Of a stretch of DNA of 19,838 bases, positions 1 to 5,381 are shown in pieces (the stretch's first letter is position 1; each line of letters opens with the position of its first letter). Both the position numbers and the translations under genes were made by a program. The stretch comes from Bacteroidota bacterium (lineage in GTDB: Bacteria; Bacteroidota; Bacteroidia; Flavobacteriales; Flavobacteriaceae): contig JAEWCF010000024.1 in assembly GCA_023390775.1 (NCBI GenBank), positions 1 to 19,838 of the forward strand. Direction: 5' to 3'. A model generated the notes under the pieces. That model did not search any database. It saw only the letters and a list, made by a program, of their open reading frames with translations, and was not told where the DNA came from.

Positions 1-104
1 CCGCTCCCACGCGCCCTAAGCCGCTCGTCGTTCCTCCTCGTCTCTACGGGCGCTTTCTGCGGCCTGCGCTGCGCCGCTTCCTCGAAATCTACGGTTCTCC
101 CAGA

Positions 105-220
105 AAGCCGCAGAGCTGCCATTCATCCAAAATAAACATCTTGTACACCCATAATCATTGTCGAAATAAGTTCCGTCGAAATAAAATCATCCGGGCGAGA
201 CGCGGCCGCTCGTGCGGCTT
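105..220 (+). repeat. 116-bp core of the repeat with short terminal inverted repeats
   Basis: The segment starts with AAGCCGCAGAGC and ends with GCTCGTGCGGCTT, so its ends are imperfect inverted repeats of the form AAGCCGC-N(1-2)-GAGC. The interior shares GAGCTGCCATTCAT, AATAAGTTCCG and TCCGGGCGA-like stretches with the core at 2748-2863, in the same strand orientation, although the sequences flanking the two cores are inverted relative to each other. Confidence 0.65.
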
Positions 221-355
221 GTGGGTTCCGGCGTTAAAAATCAAAGGCGGGAGCGGTCAAAAATCGGTGGTGTCTGAGCACCGGCGAAGCCGTGCGAGTT
301 TCGGCGATTTTACCGTGGAAGTCTTTAGATTTTTAGCCGGGTTCCGCCGCCGCCA
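221..355 (+). repeat. Repeat block alpha, left copy
   Basis: Begins GTGGGTTCCGGCG, contains TGTCTGAGCACCGGCG and TGCGAGTTTCG, and ends TTTTTAGCCGGGTTCCG followed by a run of CCG. It matches 19451-19585 in the same orientation and 2617-2747 in inverse. It is open in one reading frame, but that is a property of the repeat and not evidence for a gene. Confidence 0.7.
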
Positions 356-664
356 GCGCACTTTTGTTACTTTTACCTCACCGCTTGTTTATTTATCAGC
401 GGAGTTCGGTGAACCTCCTTCGTCGGTTTGGTGCGCCAGCCAAAAGTAAACGGCCGGTAGGCATTCCGGCGCCGGCGGCGCCGCAAAACTTCCTTATGAT
501 GACAAAAACATAATTTTTGGCCCCGCGCAGCGTGAGCGATAGAGGCGATATCCTTTTGTGAGCAAGCGAACAAAAGATAAAGACGAAAGCGCGACGGCGC
601 CCCATTTATAATTTATAATTTAAAATTTATAATTCCCCGGGGGGCGCCGCACGCCCAAAATAAA

Positions 665-696
665 TTTTACGAAAACGTTTGAAATAAGTACTTTTG
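665..696 (+). promoter_or_regulatory. Probable gap promoter (Bacteroidota type)
   Basis: TACTTTTG at 689-696 fits the Bacteroidota -7 consensus TAnnTTTG exactly. The -33 element is weak: only a TTTTAC stretch at 665-670 lies at the expected distance. Transcription would begin near 702, leaving a leader of about 30 nt before the ATG at 731. The leader is A-rich (TAAACAAAATC before the ATG) with no Shine-Dalgarno, as is usual in this phylum. Confidence 0.55.
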
Positions 697-730
697 CGCC
701 AAATTTCACAACTAAACCATAAACAAAATC

Positions 731-2179
731 ATGAGCAACACCACTTTGTACGAGAAGGAGCTTTCGTTTCAGGCTGACCGCCGCCGCGCGGGCGTTGAAT
801 TCATCAAGATCATAAGCGATCTTTGGTATGACAAGGCGATTGAAATGGTGCTTTTCCGCAATCAATTGATCGACCGCAACGTGAGCGACATCATCAACCT
901 GCATGAGTACGCGGGCGAATTTGTGGGCAAGCCGATCTCGATTTTCGATTCGGTGGAGATTGCCAAGGCGATACTGTCGCTGGACCTTCCGCCCGCAAAA
1001 CTTGACATCGGCAAACTGACGTACGAGTACTTTTTGGAGGACTCAAAATACAACGACGCCAAGTCTTTTGTGGTTGACAAGCTTCGGAATGCCAAGGATT
1101 TCAAGAACAACAAGCCCAAAGACGTGGTGCTTTACGGTTTTGGCCGCATCGGCCGCCTTTTGGCCCGTGAACTGATGTCCAAGACCGGACGCGGAAGCCA
1201 GCTTCGCCTTCGCGCCATCGTGACCCGCGACAAGAACGACGCCGCGAGCCTCGAGAAACGCGCCTCGCTTTTGCGTTACGACTCGATCCACGGTGACTTC
1301 CAGGGTTCGGTTGTGGCCGATCCCGAAAACAACGCGCTGCTGATCAACGGAACCACCGTTCACATGATCACGGCCAACGGACCGGAAGACATCGACTATA
1401 CGCAATACGGAATCGACGAGGCCCTGGTCATCGACAACACCGGCGCCTTCACCAATTATGACGCACTGGCCCGCCACATGAAGTCAAAGGGTGTCAACAA
1501 AGTGCTTTTGACCGCGCCCGGAAAAGGAGTTCCCAACATCGTCCACGGCGTTAACCAAACCGAATACAACCCGGATGAAGTGGACATCTTCTCGGCCGCA
1601 TCGTGCACCACCAACGCCATCACCCCGATTTTGAAAGCCGTCGAGGACACCTTGGGCGTCGTGAAAGGCCACCTGGAAACGATCCACGCCTACACCAATG
1701 ACCAGAACCTGGTTGACAACATGCACAAGAAATACCGCCGCGGGCGCGCCGCCGCCCTCAACATGGTCATCACCGAAACCGGTGCCGGAAGCGCCGTTGC
1801 CAAGGCTTTGCCCGCGCTGGCCGGGAAACTCACCTCAAATGCAATACGGGTTCCCGTGCCAAACGGCTCGCTCGTGGTGCTGAACCTCGAGGTAGGAAAA
1901 CCAACGTCGGTCGAGGAAATCAACTCGATCATGAAGAAATACGCGCTCGAAGGCGACCTCGTGGAGCAGATCAAGTATTCGCTAAACAACGAGCTCGTGT
2001 CGTCCGACATCGTGGGCACCTCGGCGCCATCGATCTACGATTCAAACGCGACTATCGTCTCGGCCGACGGCAAGAACATCGTCCTCTACGTCTGGTATGA
2101 CAACGAGTACGGCTACAGCCACCAGGTGATCCGCCTGGCCAAGTACATCGCCAAAGTGCGCCGCTACACGTATTATTAA
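731..2179 (+). CDS. gap: Glyceraldehyde-3-phosphate dehydrogenase, long Bacteroidota form
   Basis: Catalyses the phosphorylating oxidation of glyceraldehyde 3-phosphate to 1,3-bisphosphoglycerate in cytosolic glycolysis/gluconeogenesis. The 482-residue product has an N-terminal extension of about 130 residues, then a Rossmann domain with GFGRIG (136-141), the catalytic SAASCTTNAITP segment with Cys292, the general-base histidine in HAYTNDQ (His319), and the C-terminal WYDNEYGYSHQ signature. Typical GAPDHs have about 330-340 residues; the extended form is known in Bacteroidota. After the second Rossmann strand (RAIVTRDKND) the usual NAD-selective N-D pair is replaced by T-R-D, so cofactor preference (NAD versus NADP) is open. 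The ATG at 731 is supported by a promoter 35 bp upstream. It is monocistronic: a terminator follows and repeat arms lie on both sides. Confidence 0.97.
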   Translation: MSNTTLYEKELSFQADRRRAGVEFIKIISDLWYDKAIEMVLFRNQLIDRNVSDIINLHEYAGEFVGKPISIFDSVEIAKAILSLDLPPAKLDIGKLTYEYFLEDSKYNDAKSFVVDKLRNAKDFKNNKPKDVVLYGFGRIGRLLARELMSKTGRGSQLRLRAIVTRDKNDAASLEKRASLLRYDSIHGDFQGSVVADPENNALLINGTTVHMITANGPEDIDYTQYGIDEALVIDNTGAFTNYDALARHMKSKGVNKVLLTAPGKGVPNIVHGVNQTEYNPDEVDIFSAASCTTNAITPILKAVEDTLGVVKGHLETIHAYTNDQNLVDNMHKKYRRGRAAALNMVITETGAGSAVAKALPALAGKLTSNAIRVPVPNGSLVVLNLEVGKPTSVEEINSIMKKYALEGDLVEQIKYSLNNELVSSDIVGTSAPSIYDSNATIVSADGKNIVLYVWYDNEYGYSHQVIRLAKYIAKVRRYTYY

Positions 2180-2199
2180 TTCATAGTTCTCTCAAAAAG

Positions 2200-2227
2200 A
2201 TCCGCTTTCATGGCGGATTTTTTTTTG
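2200..2227 (+). terminator. Rho-independent terminator of gap
   Basis: Arms ATCCGC (2200-2205) and GCGGAT (2213-2218) enclose a short loop, and a run of nine T residues follows. It begins 20 bp after the gap stop codon. The T run merges with the left edge of the next repeat copy. Confidence 0.85.
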
Positions 2228-2446
2228 GCGTGCGGCGCCGTGCACAATTATGAATTTTAAATTATAAATTATAAATGGGGGTAAAAACGGGCAGCGGCGC
2301 CGTCGCGCTGTTCGCTATATCTTTTTTGGGCTGCGCCGCAAAAAAGGATGCCGCTGCCATCGCTCACGCTGCGACGAGGTCAAAATTTAAACTGCGTTTC
2401 ACTTGGATGTTTTTGCGGCGCCTGCGGCACCGAGGGCCTACGGCGT

Positions 2447-2472
2447 CTTCTTTTGTCTGGCAACAAAAGAAG
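2447..2472. repeat. CTGGCA-loop hairpin 1
   Basis: Perfect 10-bp stem, arms CTTCTTTTGT (2447-2456) and ACAAAAGAAG (2463-2472), six-base loop CTGGCA. It is followed by CAAAAATGCC, as is hairpin 2. It sits where the left and right repeat copies carry their own hairpins. Confidence 0.75.
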
Positions 2473-2494
2473 CAAAAATGCCTTTGCGGCGGCA

Positions 2495-2538
2495 TTTGAA
2501 ATTAAAAGGAGCAAGCCCGGTGGGCTTGAGGTACGCGA
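2495..2538 (+). repeat. 44-bp direct repeat, copy 1
   Basis: Begins TTTGAAATTAAAAGGAG, continues with a perfect stem AAGCCC / GGGCTT around GGT, and ends AGGTACGCGA. It recurs at 2888-2931 with two visible substitutions. A further small stem, GCGAAC / GTTCGC, follows at 2535-2550. Confidence 0.75.
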
Positions 2539-2575
2539 ACTTTAGTTCGCTCTTAGAAACTGACCTAATTGTTCT

Positions 2576-2603
2576 CTACTTTTTTTCTGGCAAAAAAAAG
2601 TAG
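2576..2603. repeat. CTGGCA-loop hairpin 2
   Basis: Perfect 11-bp stem, arms CTACTTTTTTT (2576-2586) and AAAAAAAGTAG (2593-2603), with the same CTGGCA loop as hairpin 1. The stem bases differ from hairpin 1 but remain fully paired. Confidence 0.75.
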
Positions 2604-2616
2604 CAAAAAATGCCTG

Positions 2617-2747
2617 GGCGGCGGCGGAACCCTGCTAAAAATCTGCGATCTCCGCGCTAAAATCCACAAACTCGCGCGCTTTCGCGGCGCTCAGACAGTG
2701 CGGATTTTTGAGCGCTTCGATTCTTGATTTTTTACGCAGGAACCCAC
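2617..2747 (-). repeat. Repeat block alpha, middle copy (inverted)
   Basis: Starts GCGGCGGCGGAACCCTGCT and ends CAGGAACCCAC, the reverse complement of the block at 221-355 and 19451-19585. The interior is more diverged (GCGCTCAGACAGTGCGG in place of the TGTCTGAGCACC side). Confidence 0.65.
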
Positions 2748-2863
2748 AAGCCGCGTGAGCTGCCATTCATTCAAAATTGACATTAATCATAGCGAAATCA
2801 TCTTGGTAATAAGTTCCGGTGAAAGAAATTCATTCGGGCGACATGCAGCCGCTCAGGCGGCTT
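2748..2863 (+). repeat. 116-bp core of the repeat, middle copy
   Basis: Ends AAGCCGCGTGAGC (2748-2760) and GCTCAGGCGGCTT (2851-2863) form inverted repeats. The interior has the same strand orientation as the core at 105-220 although block alpha and the other flank are inverted. Same length as the left core. Confidence 0.65.
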
Positions 2864-2887
2864 CTGGGAGAACCGTAGATTTCGAGA

Positions 2888-2931
2888 TTTGAAATTAAAA
2901 GGAGGAAGCCCGGTGGGCTTCAGGTACGCGA
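2888..2931 (+). repeat. 44-bp direct repeat, copy 2
   Basis: Second copy of the unit at 2495-2538, with the same AAGCCC / GGGCTT stem and the shared AGGTACGCGA end. It follows the inverted flank at 2864-2886. Confidence 0.75.
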
Positions 2932-2971
2932 TAGCGATTAAAACAAATCAAGGTTTGGACAGAGCCGCAAG

Positions 2972-3095
2972 CGCACTTTCGTTACTTTTACCTCACCGCT
3001 TGTTTATTTATTAGCGGAGTTCGGTGAACCTCCTTCGTCGGTTTGGGGCGCAGCCAAAAGTAAACAGCCGGTAGGCATTCGGCACCGAAGGTGCC
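2972..3095 (+). repeat. Long-hairpin unit, near-identical to 358-482
   Basis: The stretch from GCACTTTCGTTAC through CCGGTAGGCATTC matches 358-466 with few differences, including ACCTCACCGCTTGTTTAT and GAACCTCCTTCGTCGG. Outer arms TTACTTTT (2982-2989) and AAAAGTAA (3056-3063) can pair around a loop of about 66 nt. It ends with a perfect GGCACC / GGTGCC hairpin (3081-3095). Confidence 0.8.
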
Positions 3096-3104
3096 ATTAG
3101 TGTC

Positions 3105-3123
3105 GCAGCGCCGCAGGCGCTGC
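3105..3123. repeat. GC-rich perfect hairpin downstream of the permease gene
   Basis: Arms GCAGCGCC (3105-3112) and GGCGCTGC (3116-3123), three-base loop. It lies 22 bp past the permease stop codon on the minus strand. No T run follows in that direction, so it is not a classic terminator; it could stabilise the 3' end or simply be part of the repeat. Confidence 0.6.
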
Positions 3124-3145
3124 AACTGGCCGCCGCAGGCAAAAT

Positions 3146-4555
3146 CTACACCTCTTCCCCCGGTTTTAAAATAAAATATACCGGAATCCCGATCAGCATG
3201 ATCAAAACCCCCCATCCGCAGGTTGCGGTCTTGGTCACCAGCAAGGCAATGGAAAGAGCACTGGCGAACAGGATGTAGAGCGCCGGAAGAATGGGATAAC
3301 CGAAGGCGCGGTAAGGCCTTTCGGCGTTGGGGAGCTTGTAGCGCAGGCGGAAGATCCCCGCGATAGTGAGAATATAAAAAATCAGGACGATGATCACGAC
3401 GAAATCCAATAGCGCACCGTAAGTTCCGGTGAGGCAGAGCGCGGAAGCCCAAATGCATTGCGACCAAAGCGCCCATGCGGGAACACTGCATTCGTTGAGC
3501 TGTGCGGCCTGTTTGAAGAACAACCGGTCTTTGGCCATCGTGTAATAAACGCGCGCTCCGGCCATGATGAGGCCGTTGTTGCAGGCAAAGGTCGAGACCA
3601 TGATCATCAGCGCAATGATGAGCGTCCCAATGTTCCCGAAAATGTACTGGGAGGCGACTACCGCCACGCGATCGGACGGAGCGGTGGCAATTTCCTGCAT
3701 CGGTACCACGGCAAGGTACATGATGTTGGCCAGGACATAGATGATACTCACCGTAAGCGTGCCGAGGAATAGGCTCATGCCCACATTGCGCTGTGGATTC
3801 TTGATCTCACCGGCAATGAAGGTGACGCCGTTCCACGCATCGGAAGAAAACAATGAGCCCACCATCGCCGCCGAAATTCCGGTGATGAGCGCCGTCCCGC
3901 TAATCGGAAGCCAGTCTCCCGCCGCCGTCATCGATTTGGCATCCCAGGCATTGGCCCAGTTGGCGTCCCATGTTCCGGAATCGAAAGCGAGCAGCAGCCC
4001 GAAAAGGATCAATCCCGCAAGGGACAGGATCTTGACAATGGTCATCACCGTTTGCAAAATCTTGCTGTTTTTGACGCCGCGGCTATTGAGATAGGTAAGG
4101 AAAACAATCGTGATTATGGATACGATCTGCGCGGCCGACAGCGTGAAACCGCCCACCTCCAAAAGAATGTTCTTTTCGCTGAAAGGCTCAAAAATATAGG
4201 CCGCAAACTTGGAAAACGCCACGCCGACCGCAGCAATGGTTCCGGTTTGGATGACGGCGAAGAAACTCCATCCGTAGAGGAACGCGATCAATTTGTTGTA
4301 GGCTTCCTTCAAATAGACATACTGCCCGCCGGCCCTGGGAAACATCGCGCTGAGCTCGCCGTAGCTGACGGCCGCGATTACGGTCACCAATCCGGTTATC
4401 GCCCAGATCGCGATCAGCCATCCGGCCGAACCTACCTGCCTGACGATATCGGAGCTGACGATGAAAATCCCCGAACCGATCATCGACCCCACGACCAGCA
4501 TCGTGCCGTCCAATAATCCTAATTCCCGCTTGAAATCCTCGGAATCGTGCTGCAT
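3146..4555 (-). CDS. APC-superfamily amino acid permease
   Basis: A 469-residue inner-membrane protein with about twelve hydrophobic segments, predicted to move amino acids across the cytoplasmic membrane. The first membrane segment carries MIGSGIF (25-31), the unwound glycine motif that binds the substrate backbone in APC transporters. The central AWNGVTFIAGEIKNPQRNV stretch is typical of the LAT-like branch, whose members often act as exchangers; the exact substrate cannot be read from sequence. The start at 4555 precedes a short charged tail (QHDSEDFKRELGL) leading into segment 1, as expected. It is monocistronic and divergent from the phosphoesterase gene 79 bp away; that gap holds TATCTTTA on the minus strand, one base off the -7 consensus. 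Downstream lies repeat sequence. Confidence 0.9.
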   Translation of the reverse strand: MQHDSEDFKRELGLLDGTMLVVGSMIGSGIFIVSSDIVRQVGSAGWLIAIWAITGLVTVIAAVSYGELSAMFPRAGGQYVYLKEAYNKLIAFLYGWSFFAVIQTGTIAAVGVAFSKFAAYIFEPFSEKNILLEVGGFTLSAAQIVSIITIVFLTYLNSRGVKNSKILQTVMTIVKILSLAGLILFGLLLAFDSGTWDANWANAWDAKSMTAAGDWLPISGTALITGISAAMVGSLFSSDAWNGVTFIAGEIKNPQRNVGMSLFLGTLTVSIIYVLANIMYLAVVPMQEIATAPSDRVAVVASQYIFGNIGTLIIALMIMVSTFACNNGLIMAGARVYYTMAKDRLFFKQAAQLNECSVPAWALWSQCIWASALCLTGTYGALLDFVVIIVLIFYILTIAGIFRLRYKLPNAERPYRAFGYPILPALYILFASALSIALLVTKTATCGWGVLIMLIGIPVYFILKPGEEV

Positions 4556-4634
4556 AAAATTTGTTTTGGTTGCTAAAGATATAAAAATCGGTTTGCGGAA
4601 TCAGGCCACCCCAAAAATTCGCTACCTTAAATCC

Positions 4635-5339
4635 ATGAAAATCGCACTGGTTACCGATATCCATTTTGACGAACATCAAGTCTCGGGCTACGGCGTCTCG
4701 CAAAACAGTAACTGGGAGCGCATCCTCCAATCGGTCAAGCGAGACAATCCTGACCTTGTAATTTTTGGCGGCGACATCGGCGCGGCATCTTCGCACGGTT
4801 ATTTTGCCAACACACTCTCGGCCTTCGACGTCAGGTTGGTTTTGGGAAATCACGACCGTTACGGCGATGCCGTGGACAATCTACCGCAATTCAGGCGAGG
4901 CCGCGACAGCCAGTCCTTTACCGAAAATATCGGCAACAAAAAGTGCCTGTTCCTGGACTCCTCGGCCGGCAGCCTCGATTCGCGGCAGATCGGACTTCTT
5001 GGAAAGACCTTATCTGACAGGGAAGAACTTGTCCTTTTTATACATCATCCCATTCTCCCTGTCGCCGGTTATGTCGATGCACATTATCCGCTGCAGGGTC
5101 GAGATAGGATTGCCCAAATAATCCATGAATCCAATTGTGATGTCACGATCTTTTGCGGCCATTACCACTTTGCCGATGTGCGACGATCGGGAAAAATCAC
5201 GCAATACATCACGCCCGCAGCCAGTTATCAGATTGCGAAAGGTGCTGATAAGTTGATTCCGGACCCGACGCATTTCGGGTACAGGATCATCGAATTTGGC
5301 GACAAGATCCAAACGCACTGCGTGCTTTTTGACCAATAA
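4635..5339 (+). CDS. Calcineurin-like metallophosphoesterase
   Basis: A 234-residue cytosolic protein with the complete metal-ligand set of the calcineurin-like family: DIH (Asp8, His10), GGD (Asp47), GNHD (Asn72, His73), HH (137-138) and GHYH (His176, His178). It probably hydrolyses a phosphomonoester or phosphodiester with a two-metal centre; the substrate is unknown. The ATG at 4635 was chosen because the first strand (MKIALVTDIH) starts there. An in-frame start at 4461 would run back through the permease gene and add residues without family character. TACCTTAA lies just upstream, a degenerate match to TAnnTTTG, implying a very short leader. It converges on the aconitase gene with a shared terminator between them. 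Confidence 0.88.
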   Translation: MKIALVTDIHFDEHQVSGYGVSQNSNWERILQSVKRDNPDLVIFGGDIGAASSHGYFANTLSAFDVRLVLGNHDRYGDAVDNLPQFRRGRDSQSFTENIGNKKCLFLDSSAGSLDSRQIGLLGKTLSDREELVLFIHHPILPVAGYVDAHYPLQGRDRIAQIIHESNCDVTIFCGHYHFADVRRSGKITQYITPAASYQIAKGADKLIPDPTHFGYRIIEFGDKIQTHCVLFDQ

Positions 5340-5340
5340 A

Positions 5341-5360
5341 AAATCCGCCGAAGCGGATTT
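5341..5360. terminator. Two-way terminator between phosphoesterase and aconitase genes
   Basis: Arms AAATCCGC (5341-5348) and GCGGATTT (5353-5360) with a CGAA tetraloop. T-rich sequence follows on the plus strand, and TTT plus TATTGGTC on the minus strand. It starts one base after the phosphoesterase stop and lies 21 bp past the aconitase stop, so it can end both convergent transcripts. Confidence 0.75.
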
Positions 5361-5381
5361 CATTTTACACTATTATTTCGA

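Larger units (their letters stand above)
1..660 (-). repeat. Left copy of composite intergenic repeat, upstream of gap
   Basis: Gene-free stretch. It carries, left to right: a GC-rich lead-in; a flank (81-104) seen again inverted at 2864-2886; a 116-bp core (105-220); a block (221-355) found again at 2617-2747 (inverted) and 19451-19585; a long hairpin (367-449); the shared motif CCGGTAGGCATTC; a small GC hairpin (468-482); a GC-rich block (about 483-603) matching 2288-2420 in inverse; an AT-rich tract (604-634); and an edge motif whose reverse complement is CGTGCGGCGCC. Short open frames exist here but lie in repeat sequence with no start signals, so I do not call genes. The copy ends only a few bases before the gap promoter. 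No transposase is present. The boundary at the window start is open. Confidence 0.75.
2223..3140 (+). repeat. Middle composite repeat region between gap and the permease
   Basis: About 900 bp with no supportable gene. Reading rightward: edge motif GCGTGCGGCGCCG (2229-2241), AT-rich tract (2245-2276), GC-rich block (about 2288-2430), CTGGCA hairpin (2447-2472), a 44-bp unit (2495-2538), a second CTGGCA hairpin (2576-2603), inverted block alpha (2617-2747), core (2748-2863), inverted flank (2864-2886), a second copy of the 44-bp unit (2888-2931), the long hairpin (2982-3063), CCGGTAGGCATTC, and GC hairpins (3081-3095 and 3105-3123). From its left edge the order mirrors the left copy at 1-660, so gap lies between inverted arms. 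Extra units suggest two elements nested or joined here. Confidence 0.75.

Noticed and set aside
141..449. 102-codon open frame in the left repeat
   Set aside because: It lies across the core, block alpha and the hairpin, with no promoter or leader. The same reading recurs in the right copy with different breaks, so it is a by-product of the repeat.
1..660. CRISPR array or tandem repeat array
   Set aside because: The repeated units are dispersed, differ from each other and lack regular spacing.
2275..2603. Several overlapping short open frames downstream of gap
   Set aside because: All lie in repeat sequence, include hairpin arms translated as lysine-rich tails, and have no family resemblance.
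4461..4634. Upstream in-frame extension of the phosphoesterase
   Set aside because: It would overlap the permease start and intergenic region. The first catalytic strand begins at the ATG at 4635.
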